From positions 340,001-404,000 of the forward strand of contig NZ_PDJU01000002.1 of the NCBI RefSeq assembly GCF_004116455.1: DNA of 64,000 nt. Reading direction: 5' to 3'. The position numbers and the translations under genes are program-made. The notes under the pieces were generated by a model, which did not search any database, was not told where the DNA came from, and worked only from the letters and a program-made list of their open reading frames with translations. Origin of the DNA: Arcobacter sp. F155. GTDB taxonomy: Bacteria > Campylobacterota > Campylobacteria > Campylobacterales > Arcobacteraceae. Positions 29,471 to 39,338 of this stretch are shown piece after piece (position 1 is the stretch's first letter; each line of letters starts with the position of its first letter).

Positions 29471-30132
29471 TTTGACTCCAAAATCGACTTTATTTTTAGC
29501 ATATCTTGAAATGCTTCTTTCTTAAAAGATGGGTTTCTTAAAAGAAATCCTGGACTATACGTTGGTAACACATCATAGTTTTTAAAATTCGTTAGTTTAC
29601 CTCTAATTTGATAAAAAGGTGTTTTATCTTTACATAGATACTGGTAAGTTTTATCTCCTAAAGTAACAATTAACTTAGGTTGAATTAAATCAATTTGTTT
29701 ATATAAATAAGAACTACAACTATTAAAATGTGTTGATTCAAAACCATTTTGACTCTTACATTTTACCAAACTTGTAATATAAACATCTTCTTTTTTAACA
29801 GGTAATACGTTTTCAATCATTTTTGCTAACTGTTCACCTGATTTTCCAACATAAAAAGAATCAAGTTCATCTTCAGTAGTTGTTGGTTCATCAATCAAAA
29901 ACATTATACTTGCATTTATATTTCCATATCCAAATAAAACATTTTTTCTATTTTTTGAAAGCTCACATAAATAACAGTTATTTACTATTTGCCCTAAACT
30001 ATTTATATCATTTGGTAAAGTATCCTCTTCAACCTCTTTATTAAAAGCTTTTATTGGTTCATGATACTCGTATCCAATTGATTTTAAAAAATGCAACTGA
30101 GATAGAATTCTATTTTTAATTACTTTTGTCAT
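29467..30132 (-). CDS. Uracil-DNA glycosylase family 4-like protein
   Basis: 221 residues from the ATG at 30132; an upstream TTG at 30186 would add 18 hydrophobic and basic residues and is less likely. It has the iron-sulphur cysteines of family 4: Cys53, Cys56, Cys125 and Cys139. The uracil pocket loop reads FLIDEPTTTEDELDSFYVGKSG instead of the usual GEAPG-type motif, and the second motif is TYSPGFLLRNP, with Ser193 where active enzymes usually have His. So it is a family member with altered active-site residues. Overlaps the LpoA-like gene. Confidence 0.82.
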   Translation of the reverse strand: MTKVIKNRILSQLHFLKSIGYEYHEPIKAFNKEVEEDTLPNDINSLGQIVNNCYLCELSKNRKNVLFGYGNINASIMFLIDEPTTTEDELDSFYVGKSGEQLAKMIENVLPVKKEDVYITSLVKCKSQNGFESTHFNSCSSYLYKQIDLIQPKLIVTLGDKTYQYLCKDKTPFYQIRGKLTNFKNYDVLPTYSPGFLLRNPSFKKEAFQDMLKIKSILESN

Positions 30133-30239
30133 ACGCAATTGTACAAAAAAAGTTCTTTTGAATAAATTTGCTAAAAAAATATGCAAATTATTTATAAAAA
30201 TGTGACTTTTTAATAAAAAAGTGCTATTATTACATTTAT

Positions 30240-30300
30240 AGTATACAGAAGTAGTTAGTTTATATCGCGAACTGTAAACTTTTCTACTTCATTTTATACT
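30240..30300. repeat. 61-base nested inverted repeat at the end of the diguanylate cyclase gene
   Basis: Three nested complementary arms: AGTATA (30240-30245) with TATACT (30295-30300), GAAGTAG (30248-30254) with CTACTTC (30284-30290), and AGTTTA (30257-30262) with TAAACT (30275-30280), around a 12-base loop. It covers the stop codon of the minus-strand diguanylate cyclase gene. No T run follows on the minus strand, so it is not a standard terminator. Confidence 0.65.
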
Positions 30301-31547
30301 ATATCTCCATTATCTACAATGATTTTATTTCTACCTTGAGCTTTTGCAGTATAAAGTAATTCATCAGCTTTTTTAATAGTTTCTTCATATGAGTTATAAT
30401 TATTTCTAAATGCAACACCTGCTGAGAATTTTACACTTAATTTTATATCATTATAAACAAACTTATTGTTTGAGATAATATTTTTCACCCTTCTTAGGTA
30501 ATTTTTAATATCCATTTTATTTTTGTAATTAACAATAGTTATAAACTCTTCCCCACCATACCTAGAGATAATATCTCCGGTACGAGTAAGATTTTTTAAT
30601 ATCTGAGCAAAAGTTGATAGTACTGAATCTCCACAATCATGCCCATAAGTATCATTTATATCTTTAAAATGGTCAATATCAAAAAATACTAAAGCATAGT
30701 TAGAATCATATACTCTATACTCATTTTCTAATCTTTCAATTTCTACAACATAGGCTCTTCTTGTTAAAACACCTGTTAAGAAATCAGTTGATTTCTCTTC
30801 TTCTGCTTTATCTAAGTTTTGCTGTAGAGCTTCAATTTGTTCATATAAATTATTACACTCTAGTTGATTATTTAAAATATCTTTTTGACTAACTCTTACT
30901 GATGATTCAAACTTATCAATTGATTTGATTAAATCTGATTTAATCTCTTCTAAATCATTTAATGATGACTCAGAAAGAGAAAGTGAATTTATTTCTTCTT
31001 TTAATCTTGTAATTTCATCATAAGTGGAAGTGTGATTAACAATAAACTTATTTATATACTCACCTAAAAATCTAATAAGTTTTTTTACGTCACTTGTTTT
31101 ATCTTTAAATAGTTTTTTATCGTTATTAATTCTTTTGTCAGTTAAAGTTCTAATTTCCCTTAAAACTCTATCATCAAGAAGTTTCTTTGGGTCTTCTGCT
31201 ATATCGATACATATTTTGTCTATTTCTACTTTTATCTCTTTATCTATTGAAGGAGAAATAAAATATGAAAAGTCTTTTAAAAACTCTCTTATTGTTTGAT
31301 TAGAAACTCTTTGTGAGAGTATTTGAGAAAGTTCTCTAAAAGTAGGAACTTCATTATTAAGTTGAGATTTTTCATAAATTGTTAGTTTTGTGATTAAATC
31401 TTTAATCTCTTCTGTTTCTTCTAGTATTAAATCAGTTTTTTGAAGTTGTTTATAAAATTCAGTTTCAAAATTTGTGGGATTTGCAAGTTTGCTTTGCTTG
31501 TCTAAACTATCTAAAGTTAAGCTAATAATATTGATTATATCGTTCAT
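30294..31547 (-). CDS. Diguanylate cyclase (GGDEF protein)
   Basis: 417 residues from the ATG at 31547; a TTG 18 bases upstream is an alternative. The N-terminal 250 residues are helical and coiled, cytoplasmic, with no membrane helix. The C-terminal GGDEF domain (about 255-410) has FFDIDHFKDIND and RYGGEEF; the signature is GGEEF, an active form. RTGD five residues before it is an intact RxxD inhibitory site, so c-di-GMP product inhibition is expected. It sits downstream of infA but 92 bases away, with its own start region. Confidence 0.9.
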   Translation of the reverse strand: MNDIINIISLTLDSLDKQSKLANPTNFETEFYKQLQKTDLILEETEEIKDLITKLTIYEKSQLNNEVPTFRELSQILSQRVSNQTIREFLKDFSYFISPSIDKEIKVEIDKICIDIAEDPKKLLDDRVLREIRTLTDKRINNDKKLFKDKTSDVKKLIRFLGEYINKFIVNHTSTYDEITRLKEEINSLSLSESSLNDLEEIKSDLIKSIDKFESSVRVSQKDILNNQLECNNLYEQIEALQQNLDKAEEEKSTDFLTGVLTRRAYVVEIERLENEYRVYDSNYALVFFDIDHFKDINDTYGHDCGDSVLSTFAQILKNLTRTGDIISRYGGEEFITIVNYKNKMDIKNYLRRVKNIISNNKFVYNDIKLSVKFSAGVAFRNNYNSYEETIKKADELLYTAKAQGRNKIIVDNGDIV

Positions 31548-31639
31548 TACACTATATACTTTCAAGAATTTCTTTTAGTATAGCATAACTACTTTAAGAA
31601 AAAGAGATAATAAATAAGAAATTTATTATCTCTTAAAAA

Positions 31640-31858
31640 TTACTTATATCTGTGAGTAATTCTACCCTTATCTAGTGAGTAAGGTGTAATTTCTACCTTA
31701 ACTTTATCACCTGGTAAAATTTTAATGTAGTGCATTCTCATTTTTCCTGAGATATGACATAAAACTACATGACCATTATCTAATTCAACCCTAAACATAG
31801 CATTAGGTAAAGCTTCAATTACCTTACCATCAATTACTATTACATCATTCTTTGCCAC
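31640..31858 (-). CDS. infA: Translation initiation factor IF-1
   Basis: A 72-residue S1-like OB-fold protein that binds the ribosomal A site during initiation. It starts with [10 protein letters not shown], and [22 protein letters not shown] is the conserved core. Full length. It is the last gene of the spc part, 18 bases after map. The usual rpmJ-rpsM-rpsK-rpsD-rpoA-rplQ block does not follow it here. Confidence 0.96.
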   Translation of the reverse strand: MAKNDVIVIDGKVIEALPNAMFRVELDNGHVVLCHISGKMRMHYIKILPGDKVKVEITPYSLDKGRITHRYK

Positions 31859-31876
31859 TTTTTCTCCTAAGTTTAC

Positions 31877-32638
31877 TCAATCTACTTTACTTAAAATTAC
31901 TGCTTTTCCATCTACTACAGCAACTGTATGTTCGTAATGACTACCTCTTTTTCCGTCTTCAGAAACAACATCCCACTCATTTTCTAAAATAACTGGTTCT
32001 CTTCCTTCATGACAAATCATAGGTTCAATACAAAACACCATTCCATTTTTGATTTTTGGTCCAGATTTAGTATTTGTACCATTTACATAGTTTGGAATTT
32101 CTGGTTCACCGTGAGGTTTTTTACCAATACCATGTCCACAAAATCTAACTAATGGTTGATACCCTCTATTTACAATAAAATCTTCTATTGCTTTAGAAAG
32201 TTCTTTAAATCTCATACCCTCTTCAATAATATCAATAGCATAATACAGTGCATCTTTCGAACAAGCAATTAATTCTTCATCTTCTTTTGAAATTTTACCA
32301 ATAGGCATAGTAATAGCTGCATCGCCATACCAACCATCGATTTCAGATCCAATATCTATTCCTAAAATATCACCCTCTTTTAAAACAGTGTCATCAGGAA
32401 TACCATGAATAATAACTTCATTTAAAGATGTGCAGATTGCACCAGGAAAGCCATAAAGGCCTTTGAAAGATGGTCTAGCGCCTAGATCATTTAAGTATTT
32501 TTCACCCATAGCATCAACTTCTTTTAAAGTCATGCCTGGTTTTACATTTTCTTCTAAATGTTTAAGAGTCTTCGCAACAGCTTGACCAGCTGTTCGAAGT
32601 TTCTCTATTTCATTTTGTTTTCTTAATGGAATAGCCAT
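31877..32638 (-). CDS. map: Methionine aminopeptidase, type I
   Basis: 253 residues from the ATG at 32638, 4 bases after the secY stop; a GTG inside the secY end is less likely. Removes the N-terminal Met after deformylation. Metal ligands: Asp in GIDIGSEIDGWYGDAAIT, His in FCGHGIGKKPHGEP, Glu in FCIEPM and a C-terminal Glu in HYEHTVAV. No N-terminal extension, so it is type Ia. Its partner in N-terminal processing, def, is at 46458. Confidence 0.95.
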   Translation of the reverse strand: MAIPLRKQNEIEKLRTAGQAVAKTLKHLEENVKPGMTLKEVDAMGEKYLNDLGARPSFKGLYGFPGAICTSLNEVIIHGIPDDTVLKEGDILGIDIGSEIDGWYGDAAITMPIGKISKEDEELIACSKDALYYAIDIIEEGMRFKELSKAIEDFIVNRGYQPLVRFCGHGIGKKPHGEPEIPNYVNGTNTKSGPKIKNGMVFCIEPMICHEGREPVILENEWDVVSEDGKRGSHYEHTVAVVDGKAVILSKVD

Positions 32639-32642
32639 GATC

Positions 32643-33905
32643 TTAAAGTCCAACTGCACTTAATGTTTCATATTTATTCGTATACTGTTGAGCTTCAATC
32701 TTTCTCATTGTATCAATTGCTACTTGAACAACAATAAGTACTGCAACCCCTCCAAAATAGAAAGGAACACCCATTGCTTTTACTAGTAACCAAGGCACAG
32801 TAGAGATAAGACCTAAATAAATAGCTCCCCAGAATGTAAGTCTACTTGCAGTCTCATTTAAGAAATCAGCTGTAGAAGCTCCTGGTCTAACACCTGGAAT
32901 AAATCCACCTTGTTTCTTTAAGTTTTCAGAAATATCTTTTGCATTAAAAGTAATTGATGCATAGAAGAATGCAAAGAAAACTACAAATAAGAACATAAAT
33001 ACATTAAATGTATAAGATGTAGGACTTAAATAATCTGCAACAACTAAAAGGTACTCATTTTGACTACCTTGTAAAACTGTAGCAGGGAACATTAAAATTG
33101 CAGATGCAAAAATAGCAGGAATAACACCAGATAAGTTAACCTTAATTGGAATGTAATTCATTACTCTTTTATTTTGAGCTTGCATCATAACTTTTCTTGA
33201 ATAAGAAACTGGAACTCTTCTTTCACCTAACTCAACATAAATAATTGCTCCAACAGTTGCTAGAATAATTACTAAAATTGCGATTACAGTTAAGAAGTTC
33301 ATTTGACCATTGTTAACTAAATCAACAGTACCACCAATTGCACTTGGAATTGCAGAAACAATACCAGCGAAGATAATTAATGAAATACCGTTACCAATAC
33401 CTTTTTGTGTGATTTGTTCACCAATCCACATAAGAAGCATAGTACCTGTTAACATAGAAATTGATGATACGGCTATAAACGTATTCATATCAATTGAGAT
33501 AGCGCCTTGTCCACTTTGACCAGTTAATGAATTTAGACCCATTGATACACCAATAGATTGAATTAATGTAATTACAATTGTAGTATATCTGATGATTTGC
33601 ATATATTTTTGCATACCATCTCTTTCTTTTTTCATTTTACCAAGTGCGGGGAAAGTTGCTGCTAGAAGCTCCATAATAATAGAAGCTGTAATGTAAGGCA
33701 TAATACCTAATGAGATAATTGACAGTCTTTCAACTGCATTACCACTGAACATATTTACAAGACCTAATGCGTTGTTAGCATTTGAATCGAAGAATTCTTT
33801 AACTACGTCTATATTCACTCCAGGAACTGGCACGTATGCCAGTAACCTGTAAAGTAGAATAAAACCTAATGTAATAAGAATCTTATTTATTAGATCTTTA
33901 CTCAT
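32643..33905 (-). CDS. secY: Preprotein translocase subunit SecY
   Basis: A 420-residue inner membrane channel protein with about ten membrane helices. The start SKDLINKILITLGFILLYRLLAYVPVPG, MFSGNA, GIMPYITASIIMELL and the loop GERRVPVSYSRK are hallmarks. It forms the SecYEG translocon for secretion and membrane insertion. Normal length and place, after rplO and before map. Confidence 0.97.
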   Translation of the reverse strand: MSKDLINKILITLGFILLYRLLAYVPVPGVNIDVVKEFFDSNANNALGLVNMFSGNAVERLSIISLGIMPYITASIIMELLAATFPALGKMKKERDGMQKYMQIIRYTTIVITLIQSIGVSMGLNSLTGQSGQGAISIDMNTFIAVSSISMLTGTMLLMWIGEQITQKGIGNGISLIIFAGIVSAIPSAIGGTVDLVNNGQMNFLTVIAILVIILATVGAIIYVELGERRVPVSYSRKVMMQAQNKRVMNYIPIKVNLSGVIPAIFASAILMFPATVLQGSQNEYLLVVADYLSPTSYTFNVFMFLFVVFFAFFYASITFNAKDISENLKKQGGFIPGVRPGASTADFLNETASRLTFWGAIYLGLISTVPWLLVKAMGVPFYFGGVAVLIVVQVAIDTMRKIEAQQYTNKYETLSAVGL

Positions 33906-33907
33906 AA

Positions 33908-34309
33908 TTAGTTTCCAGTAGTTGTTACGTTTTCGTCTTTAATTTTAGATGCTAAATCTTTTGCAGATGAACCAACTAGTTTAACTTTAGTAACACTCTT
34001 AGAAAGTTTGTAAACTGTTTTGATAGATTCAACTGTAATCTCGTCAAGTCCTGCAACTTTTTTTACTTTATCAACATTGATAGAGTATGGTTTCTCAACT
34101 CTAGAGAAGAATCCAGTTTTAGGAGTTCTCTTTTGAAGTGGCATTTGTCCACCCTCAAAGTGTCTCTTAATTTTGTATCCAGATCTAGACTTTTGACCTT
34201 TTTGACCTCTAGCAGAAGTCTTACCAGTTCCAGAACCTTGACCTCTACCTACTCTTTTAACATTTTTCGTACTACCAGTTGCTGGTTGTAAGTTATCTAA
34301 TGCCATCAT
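33908..34309 (-). CDS. rplO: 50S ribosomal protein L15
   Basis: 133 residues. The Gly/Arg-rich N-terminal extension ([23 protein letters not shown]) and [13 protein letters not shown] [11 protein letters not shown] are typical of L15, which reaches into 23S rRNA. The start has two ATG codons in a row. It directly follows rpsE; the L30 gene (rpmD) that separates them in many bacteria is absent, as in other Campylobacterota. Confidence 0.96.
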   Translation of the reverse strand: MMALDNLQPATGSTKNVKRVGRGQGSGTGKTSARGQKGQKSRSGYKIKRHFEGGQMPLQKRTPKTGFFSRVEKPYSINVDKVKKVAGLDEITVESIKTVYKLSKSVTKVKLVGSSAKDLASKIKDENVTTTGN

Positions 34310-34310
34310 C

Positions 34311-34757
34311 TTATCCTTTAATTCTTGCTAATGCTTCAACTGTAGCTTGTACAAGGTTGTTTGGATTATTTGAACCTAAAGATTTTGCAACAATATCTTT
34401 AACTCCAGAAAGCTCAAGAACTGGTCTTGCCGCACCACCTGCGATAAGACCCGAACCTTCAGGAGCTGGCTTTAATAAAATAACACTTGAATTGTATTTA
34501 TGTTGAATATCATGAGCAATAGTTGTTCCATGAATATTAACTTTTACTAAAGATTTAAATGCGTCATCTAAAGCTTTTTTAATTGCATCAGGAACCTCTT
34601 TAGCTTTTCCTGTACCAAATCCAACTGTACCGTTTTTATCTCCAACAACAACTAAAGCTGTAAATCTGAATCTTCTACCACCTTTTACAACTTTTGTTAC
34701 TCTTCCGATTTTAACGATTGCTTCTTGAAAATCTTCTCTATTTACTGCTGCCATCAT
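34311..34757 (-). CDS. rpsE: 30S ribosomal protein S5
   Basis: 148 residues. N-terminal double-stranded RNA-binding-like fold ([29 protein letters not shown]) and C-terminal domain ([18 protein letters not shown] [17 protein letters not shown]). S5 sits at the mRNA entry side and affects decoding accuracy. Shorter N-terminal tail than in E. coli. One base separates it from rplO. Confidence 0.96.
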   Translation of the reverse strand: MMAAVNREDFQEAIVKIGRVTKVVKGGRRFRFTALVVVGDKNGTVGFGTGKAKEVPDAIKKALDDAFKSLVKVNIHGTTIAHDIQHKYNSSVILLKPAPEGSGLIAGGAARPVLELSGVKDIVAKSLGSNNPNNLVQATVEALARIKG

Positions 34758-34763
34758 TAACCC

Positions 34764-35126
34764 TTATAATTTGATACCATTTTCTCTAAGTCCATCAGCA
34801 AATGCTGCAACTACACCGTGATAAAGGTATCCATTTCTATCAAATACTACTTTTTCAATTCCAGCAGCTTTAAGTTTTTCAGCAAATTCTGCTGCAACTT
34901 TTGCTGCATTTTCTCTACTTACACTTAAGTTTAGTGCTTTAGAATTTATTGCTGCTAATGTAACACCAGCAATATCATTAATTGCTTGTGCACTTAAATA
35001 TCTGTTTGATTTGAAAACAGTTACTCTAGGTGTTTCAGCAGTACCTCTACCGATATCTCCTCTAACTCTTCTTTTTCTTACGATTCTAGAAGAATTCTTT
35101 TTTGCTATATCTTTAATTCTACTCAT
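34764..35126 (-). CDS. rplR: 50S ribosomal protein L18
   Basis: 120 residues. Basic N terminus (KNSSRIVRKRRVRGDIGRG), then RVTVFKSNRYLSAQAIND and the C-terminal FDRNGYLYHGVVAAFADGLRENG, the signature region of L18, which binds 5S rRNA with L5 and L25. Normal length. Confidence 0.96.
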   Translation of the reverse strand: MSRIKDIAKKNSSRIVRKRRVRGDIGRGTAETPRVTVFKSNRYLSAQAINDIAGVTLAAINSKALNLSVSRENAAKVAAEFAEKLKAAGIEKVVFDRNGYLYHGVVAAFADGLRENGIKL

Positions 35127-35136
35127 TTTTCACACC

Positions 35137-35670
35137 TTACTTAGCAGTTTTACCAGCTTTTCTAACGATATGCTCGTCAGTATACTTAACACCTTTACCT
35201 TTATATGGTTCTGGTTTTCTAAAGCCTCTAATAATTGCAGCAGCTTGACCAACTTGTTGTTTGTCAGCACCTTTAACATGGATGATATTTTTATCAACTG
35301 AAATATCTAATCCCTCAGGAATATCATAGTTAATTGGGTGAGAGTATCCTAACTGAAGTTCTAATACTTTACCTTTAACTGCAGCTCTATAACCAACACC
35401 GTTGATCTCTAAAGATTTTTGGAAACCTTTAGAAAGACCTTCTACAGCATTGTTAATTAAAGCTCTATATGTACCCCAGAAAGCTGCTGATTCTTTTGTT
35501 TCACCAACTTTAGTTAATACAACTTCATTGTCAGCTACTTCAGCTTGAACTCTTCCATGAGTTTCAACAGGAATTACATTATTCCCTTTTTTAACGTTAA
35601 CAACAGTTCCATCAACTGTTACTTCTAATCCACTTGGGATTGCGATAGGTTTTTTTCCAATTCTAGACAT
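35137..35670 (-). CDS. rplF: 50S ribosomal protein L6
   Basis: 177 residues, two repeated L6 folds. N-terminal [16 protein letters not shown] and the C-terminal signature [13 protein letters not shown] are clear. L6 lies near the factor-binding site of the large subunit. 9 bases after rpsH and 10 before rplR. Confidence 0.97.
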   Translation of the reverse strand: MSRIGKKPIAIPSGLEVTVDGTVVNVKKGNNVIPVETHGRVQAEVADNEVVLTKVGETKESAAFWGTYRALINNAVEGLSKGFQKSLEINGVGYRAAVKGKVLELQLGYSHPINYDIPEGLDISVDKNIIHVKGADKQQVGQAAAIIRGFRKPEPYKGKGVKYTDEHIVRKAGKTAK

Positions 35671-35679
35671 TACACTCTC

Positions 35680-36078
35680 CTACCATACAGTACATAGTAC
35701 TTCACCACCAACGTTTGCAGCGAAAGCTTCATCGTTAGCGATAACACCCTTGTTTGTAGAAACAATGATTGTACCATATCCGTTTTTGAAAGATTTAATT
35801 TCAGAAGCGTTTTTATAAACTCTTCTTCCTGGAGTAGAAACTCTTGTGATTTCATTGATAACTGAGTTATCGTTGTCATCATATTTTAATGTTACTTGAA
35901 CAGTTTTTTTATTGTTTTCACCATCAACTACTTTGAATCCGTCAATATACTCTTTCTTTTCAAGTACATTTAAAATTCCTACTACTGTATTAGAATGTAA
36001 TAATGTTGCAACTTCTAATTTTCTAAGTGCAGCATTTCTAATTCTAGTTAAAGCATCTGCGATAATATCATTCATCAT
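35680..36078 (-). CDS. rpsH: 30S ribosomal protein S8
   Basis: 132 residues. N-terminal [14 protein letters not shown] and C-terminal [26 protein letters not shown] are classic S8 features; it binds the central domain of 16S rRNA. In E. coli S8 represses the spc operon; whether this operon has such a target site was not determined. Confidence 0.96.
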   Translation of the reverse strand: MMNDIIADALTRIRNAALRKLEVATLLHSNTVVGILNVLEKKEYIDGFKVVDGENNKKTVQVTLKYDDNDNSVINEITRVSTPGRRVYKNASEIKSFKNGYGTIIVSTNKGVIANDEAFAANVGGEVLCTVW

Positions 36079-36091
36079 AGCTTTTATTCTC

Positions 36092-36277
36092 CTACCAACT
36101 AGATTTTTTAACGCCAGGAAGTAATCCCTCGTTAGCCATTTTTCTTAAACAAACTCTACAAAGACCGAAATCTCTGTATACAGAGTGTGGTCTTCCACAC
36201 ACAGAACATCTTGTATATGCTCTTGAAGAGAACTTAGGAGTTCTCTTTTGCTTAGCAATCATAGACTTCTTTGCCAT
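36092..36277 (-). CDS. rpsN: 30S ribosomal protein S14, zinc-binding type
   Basis: 61 residues, the short zinc form. Four zinc cysteines are in the CxxC pairs of CSVCGRPHS and CRVCLRKMA. The start ([11 protein letters not shown]) and end ([11 protein letters not shown]) are typical. Its ATG overlaps the last base of the rplE stop. Confidence 0.97.
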   Translation of the reverse strand: MAKKSMIAKQKRTPKFSSRAYTRCSVCGRPHSVYRDFGLCRVCLRKMANEGLLPGVKKSSW

Positions 36278-36825
36278 TACGCTCTTCCTTTAGTAAATGG
36301 AATTCCAACTAACTCTAATAATCTATATGCTTCTGCATCTTCAGTAGCGCTTGTTGAAATTGAAATATTCATACCGTGAGTTTTGATGATATCATCATAA
36401 ACAACTTCTGGGAACATTAATTGCTCATCAAGACCAAAGTTAAAGTTACCTTGACCATCAAAACCATTTCTGTTTAGACCTCTAAAGTCTTTTACTCTTG
36501 GTAATGCAATAGAACATAATTTATCTAAGAATGCATACATTCTTTCACCTCTAAGAGTTACTTTTACTCCTACTGGTGAACCTTCTCTTACTTTAAAACC
36601 AGCAACTGATTTCTTAGCAATTACTTTAACAGCTTTTTGACCAGCGATTAAAGAGATAGTATCTTCCATACTTTGCATTAATTTGCTATCTTTCATAGCT
36701 TCACCAGCACCTACAGAAATAACAACTTTTTCTAATTTAGCAGTTAAAGATTTGTTCTTTGGAAACTCAGTCTCTAAAGCTGGTTTGATTTCAGTATTAT
36801 ATTTTTCTTGTAATCTGTTTGCCAT
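36277..36825 (-). CDS. rplE: 50S ribosomal protein L5
   Basis: 182 residues from the ATG at 36825, which has a GGTGAG ribosome binding site; a GTG 9 bases upstream overlapping rplX is less likely. Motifs [32 protein letters not shown] and FPEVVYDDI identify L5, which binds 5S rRNA and contacts the P-site tRNA. Confidence 0.96.
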   Translation of the reverse strand: MANRLQEKYNTEIKPALETEFPKNKSLTAKLEKVVISVGAGEAMKDSKLMQSMEDTISLIAGQKAVKVIAKKSVAGFKVREGSPVGVKVTLRGERMYAFLDKLCSIALPRVKDFRGLNRNGFDGQGNFNFGLDEQLMFPEVVYDDIIKTHGMNISISTSATEDAEAYRLLELVGIPFTKGRA

Positions 36826-36826
36826 C

Positions 36827-37066
36827 TTACTCACCTTCTACTTTTGCTACATTAGAGATATCAATAGGCATCTCTTTGTTTACAAAACCACCTTCAGGGT
36901 TTTTGTCTTGGTCAGGCTTAACTGTTTTTTTAGCAACTTTGCAATCTTTTACGATTACTTTGTTTTGTGCAGGTAATACAGCTAAAACTTCTCCAGTTTT
37001 ACCTTTGTCATCACCAGCGATGATTTTTACAGTATCACCTTTTTTGATTTTTAATTTAGCAGCCAT
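36827..37066 (-). CDS. rplX: 50S ribosomal protein L24
   Basis: 79 residues from the ATG at 37066, which follows a GGAGGT ribosome binding site inside the end of rplN; a longer reading from 37096 lies within rplN. KOW motif [20 protein letters not shown] near the start and [13 protein letters not shown] are typical. L24 starts assembly of the large subunit. Slightly short, as is common in Campylobacterota. Confidence 0.95.
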   Translation of the reverse strand: MAAKLKIKKGDTVKIIAGDDKGKTGEVLAVLPAQNKVIVKDCKVAKKTVKPDQDKNPEGGFVNKEMPIDISNVAKVEGE

Positions 37067-37067
37067 A

Positions 37068-37436
37068 TTATAATACCTCCGGAGCAAGTGAAACAATTTT
37101 CATGAAACCTGAGTATCTAACTTCTCTTGCTACAGGTCCAAAGATTCTTGTTCCAATTGGTTCTTTTTTACCATCAAGAATTACAGCAGCGTTGTCATCA
37201 AATCTAATTAAAGATCCATTTTCTCTTTGAACTTCTTTGTGAGTTCTTACTACAACTGCTTTAACAACTTGACCTTTTTTAACTTTACCAGTTGGTAAAG
37301 CTTTCTTAACTGAAGCAACAATTACATCACCAACAGAAGCATATCTTCTCTTAGATCCACCAAGAACTTTGATACACATGATTTCTTTTGCACCAGTGTT
37401 ATCAGCTACATTTAATCTAGTAAAACTTTGAATCAT
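37068..37436 (-). CDS. rplN: 50S ribosomal protein L14
   Basis: 122 residues, the standard length. [22 protein letters not shown] at the N terminus and [13 protein letters not shown] at the C terminus are signature segments. L14 lies at the subunit interface and contacts L19. Start overlaps the rpsQ stop by one base. Confidence 0.97.
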   Translation of the reverse strand: MIQSFTRLNVADNTGAKEIMCIKVLGGSKRRYASVGDVIVASVKKALPTGKVKKGQVVKAVVVRTHKEVQRENGSLIRFDDNAAVILDGKKEPIGTRIFGPVAREVRYSGFMKIVSLAPEVL

Positions 37437-37687
37437 TATTTAACTCCTGTAGCTACTATTGTCTTTAGTCTGAAAGATTTAGTTTTTGAAAGTGGTCTAC
37501 ACTCTACAGCGATAACAGTATCACCTTCATTTAACTCGTTTCTCTCATCATGAACTAAGTACTTTTTAAATCTTTTTACAGTCTTGTGATATTTTGGGTG
37601 TAAAACGTATCTAGTAACTAATACAGAAGCCGTTTTATCTCCAGATGTTTTTACCACTACACCTTGAATCTCTCTTTTATGTGTCAT
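37436..37687 (-). CDS. rpsQ: 30S ribosomal protein S17
   Basis: 83 residues, OB fold. [21 protein letters not shown], the [11 protein letters not shown] segment and the signature [20 protein letters not shown] are clear. A primary 16S rRNA-binding protein of the small subunit. Confidence 0.96.
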   Translation of the reverse strand: MTHKREIQGVVVKTSGDKTASVLVTRYVLHPKYHKTVKRFKKYLVHDERNELNEGDTVIAVECRPLSKTKSFRLKTIVATGVK

Positions 37688-37698
37688 ACTTTAGATCC

Positions 37699-37890
37699 TT
37701 AGTTAGCTTTTGCTGCAGTAATAGCTGTTTGAACTTGTGCAATATCTTTTTTGCACGCTTTTAATTCAGAAGTATTAGTTAACTGCATAGTTTTTAGCTT
37801 AGCTTTTAATTCAAAAAGAAGCACCTTTTTCTCTTTTAACAATTCGTTTAGCTCTTGTAAGCTCTTATCTTTTAAATCAGTATAGTTCAT
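37699..37890 (-). CDS. rpmC: 50S ribosomal protein L29
   Basis: 63 residues from the ATG at 37890; an earlier GTG at 37896 is less likely. A two-helix protein: [32 protein letters not shown] then the Lys/Ala-rich second helix. It lies near the exit of the nascent chain tunnel. The start overlaps the end of rplP by 14 bases. Confidence 0.93.
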   Translation of the reverse strand: MNYTDLKDKSLQELNELLKEKKVLLFELKAKLKTMQLTNTSELKACKKDIAQVQTAITAAKAN

Positions 37891-38302
37891 TTTCACTTTC
37901 TCTACTTACAATTTTAGTTTTGAATGGTAATTTGTGTTGAGCTAAAGTTAAAGCACCTTTGGCCATTTCTTCAGAAACACCAGCCATCTCAAAGCACACT
38001 CTACCTGGTTTAATATTCATAACCCACTTGTCAATAGGACCTTTACCTTTACCCATTCTTACTTCTAATGGTCTTTTTGTTAAAGGTTTGTGTGGGAATA
38101 CCATAATCCATACTTTACCTTGTCTTTTGATTGCTCTTGTCATTGCAACCCTAGCAGCTTCGATTTGTCTTGAGTCGATTCTACCATGCTCTAAAGCTTT
38201 GATTCCGAATTCACCATAAGCTAAAGTGTTAGCTCTAGCAGATTTACCTCTGTTTCGACCCTTCATTTGCTTTCTGTATTTTGTTCTTTTAGGCATTAAC
38301 AT
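37877..38302 (-). CDS. rplP: 50S ribosomal protein L16
   Basis: 141 residues. [19 protein letters not shown] at the start and [13 protein letters not shown] in the middle are L16 signatures; the ATG at 38302 matches the MLMPKRT start seen in relatives. L16 helps position tRNA at the A site and is needed for peptidyl transfer. Confidence 0.96.
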   Translation of the reverse strand: MLMPKRTKYRKQMKGRNRGKSARANTLAYGEFGIKALEHGRIDSRQIEAARVAMTRAIKRQGKVWIMVFPHKPLTKRPLEVRMGKGKGPIDKWVMNIKPGRVCFEMAGVSEEMAKGALTLAQHKLPFKTKIVSRESENELY

Positions 38303-38304
38303 GA

Positions 38305-39003
38305 TTATTTACCTCTTCTCTTTTGTGGTCTTCTTTTTGGTTTAGAAGCTGTATCTTTTTCTGCTGGAATACCTTTAGCTAGTACTTCACCTTTGAAGAT
38401 CCAAACTTTAATACCAATACAACCATAAGTTGTATGAGCTTCAGCAAAACCATAATCAATTCTAGCTCTTAAAGTATGTAAAGGAACTCTACCTTCTAAG
38501 TACCACTCAGTTCTAGCCATTTCAGCTCCACCAAGTCTACCAGAACAAGAAACTTTAATACCTTTTGCACCAGATTTAAGAGCGTTTTGCATAACTCTTT
38601 TCATAGCTCTTCTAAATGCAACTCTTCTTTCTAATTGTTGAGCAACATTTTCAGCTGCTAATTGTCCAGAAAGTTGTGGTTTTCTCTCTTCTTTAATGTT
38701 AACTGCAATATCTTTTCCAACTAATTTAGAAAGATTGTTTTTAAGTTTTTCTACGTCTGCACCTTTTTTACCAATGATAATTCCTGGTCTTGCAGCTACG
38801 ATAGTAACTCTAACTTTTTTAGCAGTTCTTTCTACGATAGTTTGAGCAACACCTGCATAGTATAACTCTTTCTTAACGTATTTTCTAATTTTGTCGTCTT
38901 CAGCAACATTTGCTGGCATATTTTCAAACTTAGGAAACCATCTTGATTCCCAGTTTCTATTGATACCTAGTCTTAAACCTATTGGATTAACTTTTTGACC
39001 CAT
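38305..39003 (-). CDS. rpsC: 30S ribosomal protein S3
   Basis: 232 residues. N-terminal [17 protein letters not shown] domain (about 40-108) with [13 protein letters not shown], and C-terminal domain with [27 protein letters not shown]. The tail is basic ([12 protein letters not shown]). S3 forms part of the mRNA entry pore with helicase activity. One-base overlap with rplV. Confidence 0.97.
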   Translation of the reverse strand: MGQKVNPIGLRLGINRNWESRWFPKFENMPANVAEDDKIRKYVKKELYYAGVAQTIVERTAKKVRVTIVAARPGIIIGKKGADVEKLKNNLSKLVGKDIAVNIKEERKPQLSGQLAAENVAQQLERRVAFRRAMKRVMQNALKSGAKGIKVSCSGRLGGAEMARTEWYLEGRVPLHTLRARIDYGFAEAHTTYGCIGIKVWIFKGEVLAKGIPAEKDTASKPKRRPQKRRGK

Positions 39004-39338
39004 TACTTATCTCCTTCTGATGCAGCAGCAACTTCAATCATAATGTGTGCAGTTGGCTTATGTTTTGGTGATGCACTTCCTCTAGCTCTTGGAGTAAATC
39101 TTTTAAGAACTGGTCCTTTATCTACTCTTGCACTTGTAATTACTGCATCTTCTGGCTCTAAACCAGCATTAGCTACAGCTGAAGCGATTACTTTTGAAAT
39201 AATTCCTGCCGCTTTATTAGGAGTGAACTCTAATGAAGCAATTGCATACTCTGCATTCATACCTTGAACTTCTCTTGCGATAAGTCTTGCTTTAGTAGGT
39301 GAAAGTCTAATAAATTTTAATACTGCTTTACCCATCAT
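39003..39338 (-). CDS. rplV: 50S ribosomal protein L22
   Basis: 111 residues. [19 protein letters not shown] at the N terminus and the long beta-hairpin with [20 protein letters not shown], which reaches into the nascent chain tunnel and is where macrolide resistance changes occur in other bacteria. The sequence looks unaltered. Starts on the last base of the rpsS stop. Confidence 0.96.
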   Translation of the reverse strand: MMGKAVLKFIRLSPTKARLIAREVQGMNAEYAIASLEFTPNKAAGIISKVIASAVANAGLEPEDAVITSARVDKGPVLKRFTPRARGSASPKHKPTAHIMIEVAAASEGDK

